Positions 29,681-38,551 of a stretch of 64,000 bases of DNA are shown piece by piece. Source of the stretch: Bacillus mobilis (lineage in GTDB: Bacteria > Bacillota > Bacilli > Bacillales > Bacillaceae_G). The notes below the pieces were generated by a model that made no database searches, was not told where the DNA came from, and worked only from the letters and a program-made list of their open reading frames with translations. Location: contig NZ_MACF01000137.1 in NCBI RefSeq assembly GCF_001884045.1, positions 1-64,000 of the forward strand, in the 5' to 3' direction. Each line of letters begins with the position of its first letter. Position 1 is the stretch's first letter. A program made the position numbers and the translations under genes.

Positions 29681-29772
29681 CCGTTCTAACGGGCGGTTCA
29701 CTTCCTCTTATGAGGCTACGAACCGCCCACTAGAACGGTAATGTGTAGTAGAGAGCCCCCTCTCTACTACAC
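29681..29772 (-). other. Two stable hairpins between yknZ and the Yip1 genes
   Basis: The first has outer arms CCGTTCTA/TAGAACGG and inner arms GGGCGGTTC/GAACCGCCC (29681-29738). The second is a 13-bp perfect stem, GTGTAGTAGAGAG/CTCTCTACTACAC (29743-29772). Neither is followed by T residues on the minus strand, so they are more likely to stabilise or process mRNA than to terminate it. Confidence 0.7.
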
Positions 29773-29779
29773 TGCTAAC

Positions 29780-30979
29780 TTATTCATAACGTAATGCTTC
29801 AATTGGATCTAATTTAGCAGCTTTATTCGCCGGAATTAATCCGAAAATAATACCGAGTGTCATAGAGAATAGTACGCCTCCAACGACAACTTCCCACGAA
29901 ACGAGTGGTGGCCATTTCGCAAATGTGGAAACGATATAGGCTCCGCCATATCCAAGACCAATTCCGATTAAACCACCTAGAAGTGTTAACATAACTGCTT
30001 CAATTAAAAACTGTAATAAAATTTTACTACGTGTTGCCCCAAGTGCTTTACGTATCCCAATTTCGCGCGTACGCTCTGTTACAGATACGAGCATAATGTT
30101 CATAACACCGATACCACCAACGACTAACGAAATACCCGCGATACCGCCGATGATCATCGTCATGATGTTAGTAACTTTAGAAACCCCTTCTTGGAATTCT
30201 TTTAAGTTTACTAGTTCATATTTACCTGGAATTTCACTTGGCTTACGGCTATTTAATACATCAACAGCCTTTTTCCCAGCTACTTCTAAATCATCTACAT
30301 TTTTAGACTGAATTGCGATATTTTGAATATCATCTGTTCCGTATAAAACAGGCCATAACGTAAGCGGGATTAACCCTTCTTCCATTTCAAATCCCATAAA
30401 CTCATTATCAGATCTGTACACACCAATGATTTGCATTGGTTGTCCCTTCATCTCAATAATTTGTCCGACTGGATTTACATCCTTAAATAATACTTCTTCT
30501 GTTTTTGTACTAATCATCATAACGTTATTTGCATGAGAAATATCTGATTCGTTTAAAGTACGTCCTTTTACGACCTTTACTTTATTAACTGCAAAATATT
30601 CATTATCAAGACCAATAATATTCAGATTTGCTTTTTTATCATTTACATCAAGTATCTCCATCCCCTGATTTGTTGTAATAACGTGGGATACATTCTTCAC
30701 TTGTTTTACTTCCATAATATCTTCTTCTGTTAACTTCGGTACTTCAAATCCACCCATTGCAAACTCATCATTCATATCTGGTTTAAACTGAATTGGCATA
30801 AGGTTATCACCAGAACCAGCGATTTTTGACTTCAACATCGCTTCCCCGCCTTGCCCAATCGCAACGACAGTAATAATAGAACCTACCCCGATAATAATAC
30901 CGAGCATCGTAAGAGCTGAACGCAGTTTATGAGCTAAAATAGAAGATAGGGCAATTTTTATACTATCTAGTAAACTCAT
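29780..30979 (-). CDS. yknZ: ABC exporter permease YknZ (MacB family)
   Basis: A 399-residue MacB/FtsX-type permease: one N-terminal helix with TMLGIIIGVGSII, a large extracytoplasmic MacB domain (about 45-240), and three C-terminal helices. The cytoplasmic signature ERTREIGIRKALGATR is near residue 300. Start ATG 30979 overlaps the yknY stop by 4 bases (ATGA). Together with YknX and YknY it should form a tripartite-like exporter; in B. subtilis it protects against the SDP toxin. Confidence 0.92.
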   Translation of the reverse strand: MSLLDSIKIALSSILAHKLRSALTMLGIIIGVGSIITVVAIGQGGEAMLKSKIAGSGDNLMPIQFKPDMNDEFAMGGFEVPKLTEEDIMEVKQVKNVSHVITTNQGMEILDVNDKKANLNIIGLDNEYFAVNKVKVVKGRTLNESDISHANNVMMISTKTEEVLFKDVNPVGQIIEMKGQPMQIIGVYRSDNEFMGFEMEEGLIPLTLWPVLYGTDDIQNIAIQSKNVDDLEVAGKKAVDVLNSRKPSEIPGKYELVNLKEFQEGVSKVTNIMTMIIGGIAGISLVVGGIGVMNIMLVSVTERTREIGIRKALGATRSKILLQFLIEAVMLTLLGGLIGIGLGYGGAYIVSTFAKWPPLVSWEVVVGGVLFSMTLGIIFGLIPANKAAKLDPIEALRYE

Positions 30980-31656
30980 ACCGCACACCTTCTATCTTCT
31001 GTAATTTTCCCATCTCGCAGTACAATGCGGCGGGAAGAATACGCTGCTACTTCCTCTTCATGCGTAACCATAACAATCGTTGTACCTTCTGCATTAAGCT
31101 TCGTGAAAATATTCATAACTTGCTCACCAGACTTCGTATCAAGCGCACCAGTTGGCTCATCGGCCATAATGAATGTTGGGTTATTCGCAATCGACCTTGC
31201 AATCGCTACACGCTGCTTCTGTCCACCTGATAATTCATTCGGCAGATGATGAACCCTATCTGACAAACCGACTTTACCAAGCGCTTCTAGAGCCCTTTGA
31301 CGACGCTCTGCTTTCTTCACGCCACCGTATACGAGCGGAAGTTCAACATTTTCTACTGCTGAAAGACGCGGCAGCAAATTAAAGTGCTGAAACACAAAGC
31401 CAATATATTCATTACGAATTAAAGCAAGCTTTGACTCATCTGCTGTTAAGATATTCACATCATTCAGCATATATTCGCCTTCTGTTGGACGATCTAAACA
31501 ACCGATAATATTCATAAGCGTTGATTTACCAGAACCAGACGGCCCCATAATCGAAACGAACTCACCGCTTTGAATCGTTAAACTAATATCATGTAAGATC
31601 GGCACTGCTAATTTCCCTTGATAATACGTTTTAGCAATATTATTTAACGTAATCAT
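30976..31656 (-). CDS. yknY: ABC exporter ATPase YknY
   Basis: A 226-residue ABC ATPase of the MacB/LolD type. Walker A is GPSGSGKST near residue 38, the Q-loop is VFQHFNLLPRL near 88, the signature is LSGGQKQRVAIAR near 142, and Walker B is FIMADEPTGALD near 161. It overlaps both neighbours by ATGA junctions, so the three products are made in step. It powers the YknXYZ exporter. Confidence 0.95.
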   Translation of the reverse strand: MITLNNIAKTYYQGKLAVPILHDISLTIQSGEFVSIMGPSGSGKSTLMNIIGCLDRPTEGEYMLNDVNILTADESKLALIRNEYIGFVFQHFNLLPRLSAVENVELPLVYGGVKKAERRQRALEALGKVGLSDRVHHLPNELSGGQKQRVAIARSIANNPTFIMADEPTGALDTKSGEQVMNIFTKLNAEGTTIVMVTHEEEVAAYSSRRIVLRDGKITEDRRCAV

Positions 31657-32846
31657 TTCTCTTTCACTTCCATTCCGTCATACACATCGTCGGAAGGATT
31701 TTTAACCACCTTTTGCCCCACTGTTACGCCTTCAGTAATTTCTGTCCAGTCTCCATCAGTAGAACCTTTTTTCACATTTTGTTTACGAAGCTTTCCTTTA
31801 TCCTCAACATAAACAAATGCATCATCGTCTTTTTCCACAATGCTCTTAGTTGGAACAGCAATCATCGTCTTATTCTCTAAATTTACTTGCAAAGAAACGT
31901 GATAACCTGGAGATAAACCATCTTGACTATCAAGACTTGCTTTATATGTATATTGGGACATATTTTGAGTTGCTTCACCCATACCGCCTGCTTGAGCCAT
32001 CTCTGCACTCGTTGGGAATTCACTTACTTCTGTAATCTTACCAGTCCACTTCTTCTTACTATTTGCTTTCGCAGTTACAGTAAATGTTTGATCTGGTTGA
32101 ATTTGTGACTTCTGAAGCTCAGTTAACGTCCCTTGAACTTGGAATGGATCTTTAGACGCTACTTGTAAAAACGCTTTCCCTTGACCACCTAAAGCTTGCG
32201 ATGAACTTTGCGCCGCATCTTTATCTAACTTTTGAACAACACCAGCAAAATTACTATAAACCGTAAGTTCTTTCTGTTTTTTATTTAACTCTTCTTTTTG
32301 TAACTTTCCTTTTTCTTTCTCAAGATCAGTTGTCTTTTGCGCCATTTCCAACTCACTTACTTGCTCTTCCATCGGATCTGTTACTTCTTTCCCAGCTCCG
32401 CTATCTTTCGCCTTCTTAATTTCTTTCTTCAGCGAATCAATCTTCTTCTTCCCTTGGTCATAACGCATATCTGCCATCTTCTGATCAAGTTCAGCTTGCT
32501 TCATTTGAAGATTCATTTCTTCATTATCATAAGAGAATAACTTCGTTCCCTTCTCTACCTCTTGCCCTTCTTTCACTACAATTTCTTTCACTTTTCCTTT
32601 AGTTGGATCAGCATAGAAACTTTCAATATTTGCAGGCTTCACCTGTCCCGCAATTAACTTCGTATTATTAAGCTTTCGCTCCGTTACCTTCTCAAAGCTC
32701 ACAGCATCAGCAGATGTTGATGCTCCTTTCTTCTTGCCTTGCATAATAAAAATATTAACTGCTGCTACAATAACAATTAGTGCAATAACCCCGATAATAA
32801 TCCACTTCTTCTTCTTGTTTGGAGTACGAACCGTATTTGGTATCAT
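31653..32846 (-). CDS. yknX: Membrane fusion protein YknX (HlyD/MacA family)
   Basis: A 397-residue adaptor subunit with one N-terminal membrane helix (about 15-35), a lipoyl/barrel-sandwich half-motif (GKVKEIVVKEGQEVEKGTKLFSYD near 82), a long Lys/Glu-rich coiled-coil hairpin (about 110-200) and a beta-barrel half near 210-340. It joins the YknYZ transporter and is the first gene of the operon. Start ATG 32846 follows AAAGGGAG. Confidence 0.93.
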   Translation of the reverse strand: MIPNTVRTPNKKKKWIIIGVIALIVIVAAVNIFIMQGKKKGASTSADAVSFEKVTERKLNNTKLIAGQVKPANIESFYADPTKGKVKEIVVKEGQEVEKGTKLFSYDNEEMNLQMKQAELDQKMADMRYDQGKKKIDSLKKEIKKAKDSGAGKEVTDPMEEQVSELEMAQKTTDLEKEKGKLQKEELNKKQKELTVYSNFAGVVQKLDKDAAQSSSQALGGQGKAFLQVASKDPFQVQGTLTELQKSQIQPDQTFTVTAKANSKKKWTGKITEVSEFPTSAEMAQAGGMGEATQNMSQYTYKASLDSQDGLSPGYHVSLQVNLENKTMIAVPTKSIVEKDDDAFVYVEDKGKLRKQNVKKGSTDGDWTEITEGVTVGQKVVKNPSDDVYDGMEVKEK

Positions 32847-33035
32847 TTTCTCGCTCCCTTTATAACTTGATAGTTTAATATAAAAATTGTATAAAACTTT
32901 CTGAAAACGGATTACATATTATTACATTCTTTTTACAAAGTTTTACACATCCATTTATATTGTAACAAAAATTCCAATGATTAGAAATATGACATATTGT
33001 CTTTTAAGATAGATTTAAGGAAAGATTATATTAAT

Positions 33036-33076
33036 ATAAAAAAAGCTATCCAAAATAATAATTGGATAGCTTTTCA
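33036..33076 (-). terminator. Terminator after the organophosphate transporter gene
   Basis: A 13-bp perfect stem AAAAGCTATCCAA/TTGGATAGCTTTT followed on the minus strand by T residues. Confidence 0.9.
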
Positions 33077-33085
33077 AACAAAATA

Positions 33086-34420
33086 TTATGCCGCTTTAGG
33101 AGCATTTCTCTCATGTCCACGTTGAACGATGAACAAGAAGATTGTTGATAAAACTGCACCTGTTAATAGTAAGATGAAGCAACCGTCCCAGCCAGAACGA
33201 TCAACAATAACACCGATTGCTGCGTTTGCTACAAGGCTTCCGCCTACATAACCGAACAGACCACACATACCAACTGTCGTACCTACTGCAAATTTCGGTA
33301 CTAATTCCATCGCACTTAAACCGATTAAGAACTGTGGTACATAAATTAAACAACCGATAATAGAAACTGCAATACTTACAACAAGTATGCTAGTTGCTTG
33401 CCAATATACGAACGTACCAATAACAACTCCGACCATACTAATGATACATAATGGCATACGTTTTCCTTTAAATAATTTATCACTTAAAAGACCAACGATT
33501 AATGAACTTGGAATTGCCATACCTTCAAAAATTGCGTACGCCGCGTGTGCTTCATTTTTTGAGAAACCTTTAACTGTCGTTAAATAAAGTGGAACCCAGT
33601 TAATAACACCGAAGCGAATTAAATAAACAAATGCATTCGCAATACATAAGAACCAAACAAATTTATTCTTTACTACGTATTTCATTAAAATTTCTTTTGG
33701 TGACATCTTATTAGCATGATCTGCTTTTTCAAGATTTTCATAGTCATTACGATACTCATCAATTGGAGGAAGACCTTCTGATTCTGGTGTATCCTTCGCA
33801 TTAATCCAAACAAGAACTGAAATTACCATTGCGATAATCGCAGGGAAAATAAATACGCCGCCTTGCCAATGATTTTCACCAAAAATAGCTACACCAATTC
33901 CGACAAGTGGTGGCACAAGCATTCCGCCAACGTTATGTGAAATATTCCAAATACCTGTTTTCGTGCCACGTTCTTTCTTTGAGAACCATTTCGTCATAAC
34001 GATACTACAAGGTGGTGCTCCCATACCTTGTACAATACCATTTAGAACAAGTAATGTAACAATCATTCCAAATGACGATGCAAAACCGAAACAAATATTT
34101 ACAAGCCCTGATAAGAATAAACCGACTGCGATAAAACGCTGGGCGAAAGCTTTATCTGATAAATTCCCCATAAAGAACTTACTAAATCCATAAACAATTG
34201 CCATGATTGAACCTAGTAGTCCAATTTCAGCTGTACTAAACCCATATTCTTGTACTAAATACGTACTAGATAACGTAAAGTTACTACGAACTAAATAATA
34301 AGCAGCATACCCAACTGAAATTCCCATCAATACACGGATACGTAGTAATCGATATACACGGTCGATCATATCCGCTGGCAATCTCTCAATTACAGGTGCT
34401 GGCTTAAGCCATTTAAACAT
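33086..34420 (-). CDS. pgtP: Organophosphate:phosphate antiporter (PgtP/GlpT/UhpT family)
   Basis: A 444-residue, 12-helix MFS carrier of the OPA family, which exchanges sugar phosphates, glycerol 3-phosphate or phosphoglycerate for inorganic phosphate. It shows YAAYYLVRSNFTLS near residue 40, GMGAPPCSIVMTKWFSKKERGTKTGIWNISHNVGG near 130-165, and the conserved paired arginines. It lies 20 bases downstream of a binding lipoprotein gene and a two-component system in one operon. That recalls Salmonella pgt (phosphoglycerate) and staphylococcal hpt/uhpT (hexose phosphate). The true substrate is not settled by sequence. Confidence 0.88.
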   Translation of the reverse strand: MFKWLKPAPVIERLPADMIDRVYRLLRIRVLMGISVGYAAYYLVRSNFTLSSTYLVQEYGFSTAEIGLLGSIMAIVYGFSKFFMGNLSDKAFAQRFIAVGLFLSGLVNICFGFASSFGMIVTLLVLNGIVQGMGAPPCSIVMTKWFSKKERGTKTGIWNISHNVGGMLVPPLVGIGVAIFGENHWQGGVFIFPAIIAMVISVLVWINAKDTPESEGLPPIDEYRNDYENLEKADHANKMSPKEILMKYVVKNKFVWFLCIANAFVYLIRFGVINWVPLYLTTVKGFSKNEAHAAYAIFEGMAIPSSLIVGLLSDKLFKGKRMPLCIISMVGVVIGTFVYWQATSILVVSIAVSIIGCLIYVPQFLIGLSAMELVPKFAVGTTVGMCGLFGYVGGSLVANAAIGVIVDRSGWDGCFILLLTGAVLSTIFLFIVQRGHERNAPKAA

Positions 34421-34439
34421 ATATTTTCGTCTCCTTTTC

Positions 34440-35474
34440 TCACTTCTGAGAGAGACGCTGTCTATTCCATATCTCGATTATTCCACTATTTGATATATTT
34501 TTGTTTGTTCTTCTAACCGGCTGTCCTTCAATTTCTTTCTCGTTCTTCGCAAACATTGTTGGTACGCCAAACGAAACCTTTTCTAAAATGTGACCCGCTT
34601 CTTCTGATAAACAATAATCAATAAATAAATCCGCAATAATACCATTCGGTGCACGTTTTAGTTTCGAAATCGCATTAACAGATAACCCTGTTTGCTCCGG
34701 TACAATACTTACAATTGGAAAGCCTTGCTTTTGAAGCATTCTCTGATCTCCCATAAAATTGATGCCTATCATATAATCACCGCTCGCAACAAGCTCCACC
34801 GGTATGTAACCGTTCACCGTTACTTCACCAACTTGTCCTGCGAGATTCTTAACATATTCCTTCGCTTCCTCTTCACCTACAGTATCAATAAGTGATTGAA
34901 AAAACGTATATGCTGTTCCTGATACATTTGGATCTGGCATCACAATCTTTCCCTTATATACTGGATTTAATAAATCTTGCCACCTTGATGGATAAGGAAG
35001 TCCGAGCGGTGCTATTTCTTCATTCCACCGCTCTTTATTGATCGCAATTGCCAGTTTCTCTACTTCATAACCGTACCAATAACCGTCTTTATCTTTAACA
35101 GTTTTTGAAATACGATTCGCATGCTGACTCGTAACAGGAATAGATAGATTTTTTTGTTTCATCATTTGATGCGCATCTACCGTACCGCCAATAATAATAT
35201 CCGCTTTCGGATTTCCAGCTTCCTCTTCTACCCTCCGAAGAAGCTCTTCTGTCGAAAGACGAATAAATTCATACGTACAGCCGCGCGGTTTACAAAATGA
35301 TGAAAGCAAAGCTTCACCCACTTCCTCACGAGCCGCTACATACGCAACAAGATGACGATCATCCAAAATAGGGAGACCACTTTTATTATATTTAATAGAG
35401 GTTGTATCTCGAGAGCAACTAGACATCGCTCCTCCAATTACTAGCAAAAAGAAGAAAAAGGCTATCTTTCTCAT
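34440..35474 (-). CDS. Extracellular solute-binding lipoprotein linked to organophosphate sensing
   Basis: A 344-residue lipoprotein with lipobox GAMSSC (Cys 20) and a type II periplasmic-binding fold resembling Fe3+/AfuA- and PgtC-like binding proteins (DIIIGGTVDAHQ near residue 98, GYEVEKLAIAINKERW near 140). With no ABC transporter nearby but an OPA antiporter and a sensor kinase in the operon, it probably presents the ligand to the sensor, as HptA and PgtC do, rather than feeding a permease. It overlaps the upstream gene by ATGA. Confidence 0.8.
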   Translation of the reverse strand: MRKIAFFFFLLVIGGAMSSCSRDTTSIKYNKSGLPILDDRHLVAYVAAREEVGEALLSSFCKPRGCTYEFIRLSTEELLRRVEEEAGNPKADIIIGGTVDAHQMMKQKNLSIPVTSQHANRISKTVKDKDGYWYGYEVEKLAIAINKERWNEEIAPLGLPYPSRWQDLLNPVYKGKIVMPDPNVSGTAYTFFQSLIDTVGEEEAKEYVKNLAGQVGEVTVNGYIPVELVASGDYMIGINFMGDQRMLQKQGFPIVSIVPEQTGLSVNAISKLKRAPNGIIADLFIDYCLSEEAGHILEKVSFGVPTMFAKNEKEIEGQPVRRTNKNISNSGIIEIWNRQRLSQK

Positions 35475-36253
35475 GACACATTCTCCTTTACAAATAAATT
35501 TGCGAGGGAGCTTTTCATATACATGACATTCCCATTATTATCACCGAGATATTGCACAACAAAGTACGATGGATATACAGAAATAGTAAGAATGTCTTCT
35601 CGCTCATTCTTTATACGCTTCCCTGTTTTATAAGCGGTAATATAAGCAATCGGTTCATTCTGTGATTGTAATAATTTCTGTATTTCTCCGTAATCTGTAA
35701 TTTGCTTTGCGTACCGAATCGAATCAAGTATGTGCGTAAGATTCATCGCACGTTCTACATCACCTTGGCGCACTATGACATCCTGCGCTGACGCAAAAAA
35801 ATCACTAATACGTTCTGGTGTGTAATACAGGCTTAACAAATACGTTTGAAATGCTGAAATCATTGGGTCCGTACCATTCTTTCCGTACATATCAGCCCCG
35901 TACTGGAACAAGTCACCTACTGCAAAAGTACGTTTATGTCCATTCAAGTACGTTACTTCTCCAGTAAATACTTGTTCTTGATTCTTAGCTTCTCTCGGTT
36001 CTATTTGAATTCGGTCAAAGAATGAAACAATCGTATGCAAACGAACTTCATCCGTTATAACAATTTCTCCCCACTTTTCATGCCTAACCTTCATTTCGGT
36101 AGGCAGGGATTCATTCACTCTTTGTAAAACAGTTTGTTTGTCATTCACTATTGTGATTCGATTGTATATTTGCTTCTCCATCACATAAAACAAAATAAGA
36201 GAAACGATTATACAAAGGACAAACATAAGAATTTGAAATGATAGCCTTTTCAT
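35471..36253 (-). CDS. Membrane-anchored protein of unknown function in the sensor operon
   Basis: A 260-residue protein with one N-terminal membrane helix (about 7-26) and an extracellular remainder. No known motif was recognised for certain. It is locked between the sensor kinase and the binding lipoprotein, overlapping the latter by 4 bases, so it probably takes part in signal detection with them. It could be an accessory sensor protein that bridges lipoprotein and kinase. Confidence 0.7.
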   Translation of the reverse strand: MKRLSFQILMFVLCIIVSLILFYVMEKQIYNRITIVNDKQTVLQRVNESLPTEMKVRHEKWGEIVITDEVRLHTIVSFFDRIQIEPREAKNQEQVFTGEVTYLNGHKRTFAVGDLFQYGADMYGKNGTDPMISAFQTYLLSLYYTPERISDFFASAQDVIVRQGDVERAMNLTHILDSIRYAKQITDYGEIQKLLQSQNEPIAYITAYKTGKRIKNEREDILTISVYPSYFVVQYLGDNNGNVMYMKSSLANLFVKENVS

Positions 36254-36319
36254 TTCTGCCTACCTCCAAGATAAAAAAACGTTGTTTCGAAAATACCGCA
36301 TAATTGTTTCATAAATGTA

Positions 36320-37750
36320 TCATTTAACCGCTTTCAAGTTTTTTATGTCTTCCATCTGTCTTGGAAGTAAGAATGTAATAAATATTGTAGTACCAACCTC
36401 TTCACTACTCTCAATTCGCATACTTCCGCCCTGCTTATTCAGAATCTCCTGACAAATATACAAGCCGTAACCATTCCCGTAACTAGAAGGCAGTACCTTC
36501 CCTTCTGGCGATTCATTCCACTCTGCAAGCACACCTTCATCTATACCAATGCCATCATCATGAACAAAAACCTTCGCCTCACGTTCATTTACAATTACAT
36601 TCATACGAATTTGCGTAGCATCGCTATATTTTATCGCATTATCGAGCACGTTTAAGAAGATTTGTTTCGTCTTATCAAAATCCGCAACAACATGTACATC
36701 TGTTAACTCATTTATCACTTCAATCTCAAATTTCTGCAGGCGAGGTTTCACAATTGAAACTGCTTCTTCTGCTAATTCCTTTATATTCACAACTGTAGGT
36801 GACACTTCAAACGTACTCGTTCCGTACTTTGAAGACTTAAGTAATTCCTCCACAAGTGATAATAAACGCTCACTCTCTACAGCTACATAACGCAGGCTTT
36901 CCTGTACATCTTCCTTCGCCTTTAACTTCGGAATTAAATCCACATAGCCAATAATCGCCGTTAGCGGTGTTTTTAGCTCATGCGTAATACGGTCTAAGAA
37001 ATCTTTCTGCTTCTCTTTCTCCTCTTTCAATTGCTTAATATGCAATTCAATTCCATCAGCCATCGCATTAAAAGATGCTGAAAGCTGAGCAATTTCCACA
37101 TATTCATTTAGCTCAATCTTGCTTTTATAATCCCCATTCGCAAGCCGCTTTGCCATTTGTCTTAACTGATCAATCGGCTTATGAAGAGACTTTGCCAAAC
37201 GAATTGCAAAGAAAATACCCGCAGCTACGAGACAAAGAGACGTCATTAAAAACGTCCAACCGACATTTGTTAAAACTTCCTTCTCACCCGTTAACTCATT
37301 TATAAAACGAACACTTCCAATGACATCGTTTCCATAATACACTGGGCTTGAAAATAAAAGAATTGGAGCTGGGTCTCCCTCTTCAAAAACATACGATTTC
37401 TTCCCCTTCAAAGAACTCGCAATATCGATATTTCGATGAAGAAGTGCTCCCTTTTGCGTATCCGCCACAACATCTCCATTCTTCCCAATCATCTGTACAC
37501 GTACATCCATACGCTTCGCTAAATACGAAGCAATTAAAAGTGAATTCGGACCGAGCGTCTCGACCTCTGCTTCCTTCTCTAAATAATTCATCGTATAAAT
37601 TTGTGCTTCTACACTTAACTTTTCTAAAGAATTTGCCGCGTTATGATACATATTCTTTTCTAACGTAATATAAACAACTGCGTACAAAAGAACAAAAATC
37701 GGGATTAACAGTCCCACTATTCCAAACACCATATTTCTCTTTAAAGACAT
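36320..37750 (-). CDS. Sensor histidine kinase of the organophosphate operon
   Basis: A 476-residue kinase: membrane helix 1 (about 8-28), extracellular sensor domain (about 30-155), helix 2 (about 162-185), HAMP (to about 240), HisKA with ITHELKTPLTAIIGY near 255-270, and HATPase with NVLDNAIKYSD, DDGIGID and GYGLYICQ. I chose ATG 37750, which follows GGTGATGG; upstream TTG would overlap the regulator stop. It lies 11 bases after the response regulator gene. Probable signal: external phosphorylated sugar or glycerate, through the lipoprotein. Confidence 0.9.
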   Translation of the reverse strand: MSLKRNMVFGIVGLLIPIFVLLYAVVYITLEKNMYHNAANSLEKLSVEAQIYTMNYLEKEAEVETLGPNSLLIASYLAKRMDVRVQMIGKNGDVVADTQKGALLHRNIDIASSLKGKKSYVFEEGDPAPILLFSSPVYYGNDVIGSVRFINELTGEKEVLTNVGWTFLMTSLCLVAAGIFFAIRLAKSLHKPIDQLRQMAKRLANGDYKSKIELNEYVEIAQLSASFNAMADGIELHIKQLKEEKEKQKDFLDRITHELKTPLTAIIGYVDLIPKLKAKEDVQESLRYVAVESERLLSLVEELLKSSKYGTSTFEVSPTVVNIKELAEEAVSIVKPRLQKFEIEVINELTDVHVVADFDKTKQIFLNVLDNAIKYSDATQIRMNVIVNEREAKVFVHDDGIGIDEGVLAEWNESPEGKVLPSSYGNGYGLYICQEILNKQGGSMRIESSEEVGTTIFITFLLPRQMEDIKNLKAVK

Positions 37751-37761
37751 ACCATCACCAC

Positions 37762-38433
37762 TTAACAATCCAGTTTATAGCCGACGCCATAAATTGTCTT
37801 AATATATTCCCCACTATTCCCTAGCTTCTTCCGCAGTCTTTGCACCATAATATCAACCGCTCTCGTATTTCCGATATACTCAAATCCCCATACTTTCTCA
37901 AGTAACTCATCTCTCATAAATACACGCTGCGGATTGGAAACAAACAACTGACATAAATTAAACTCTCTGTACGTTAACTGAATTTCTTGTCCACTAACAT
38001 GTACTTTTCTTTCCTTAGGACAGATCGTTATCTCCCCCGCCCCAATCACTTCATGACTTACTGTTACCTCTCTCTTCTTCACACGCCGCGTCATATTCTT
38101 GACCCGAAGAATAAGCTCCGCATAATTAAACGGCTTCGTCACATAATCATCTGCACCTAGCTGCAGACCAAGCAATTTATCATTCATCTGACTCTTCGCA
38201 GTTAACATCAGTACTGGAATATCCCTATTCTTCTCACGGAACAAACGAAGCAACTCATACCCATCTGTATCTGGAAGCATAACATCCAAAATCAATACAT
38301 CCGGCCCTTCATTCCATTTCTCTAAAGCTTCTCTTCCATCAGCCGCCGTGAGCACTTCATACCCTTCCATCTCCAACTGCATCCGAATCAAATTACGAAT
38401 ACTCGATTCATCATCAACTACAAGTATTTTCAT
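37762..38433 (-). CDS. OmpR-family response regulator
   Basis: A 223-residue regulator with receiver domain (DDESS near residue 7, phosphoacceptor in LILDVMLPD near 51, MLTAKS near 80) and a winged-helix output domain (about 130-223, with RAVDIMVQRLRKKLG). First gene of the operon that contains its kinase and the organophosphate antiporter, which it should activate. Unlike HptR of staphylococci, it is not of the AraC type. An upstream terminator separates it from galE. Confidence 0.92.
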   Translation of the reverse strand: MKILVVDDESSIRNLIRMQLEMEGYEVLTAADGREALEKWNEGPDVLILDVMLPDTDGYELLRLFREKNRDIPVLMLTAKSQMNDKLLGLQLGADDYVTKPFNYAELILRVKNMTRRVKKREVTVSHEVIGAGEITICPKERKVHVSGQEIQLTYREFNLCQLFVSNPQRVFMRDELLEKVWGFEYIGNTRAVDIMVQRLRKKLGNSGEYIKTIYGVGYKLDC

Positions 38434-38491
38434 TATTCTCCTCCTTCCATCCCGTATTATAGTACAGTTTAGTATAGCAAAAATCCTATAG

Positions 38492-38539
38492 AAAAAGAGA
38501 GGGTATTGTCGAACATATTTTGTCGACGATACCCTCTCT
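38492..38539 (-). terminator. Terminator after galE
   Basis: A stem of about 17 bp, AGAGAGGGTATTGTCGA with TCGACGATACCCTCTCT, followed on the minus strand by T residues. Confidence 0.9.
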
Positions 38540-38551
38540 CACTTATTATAT

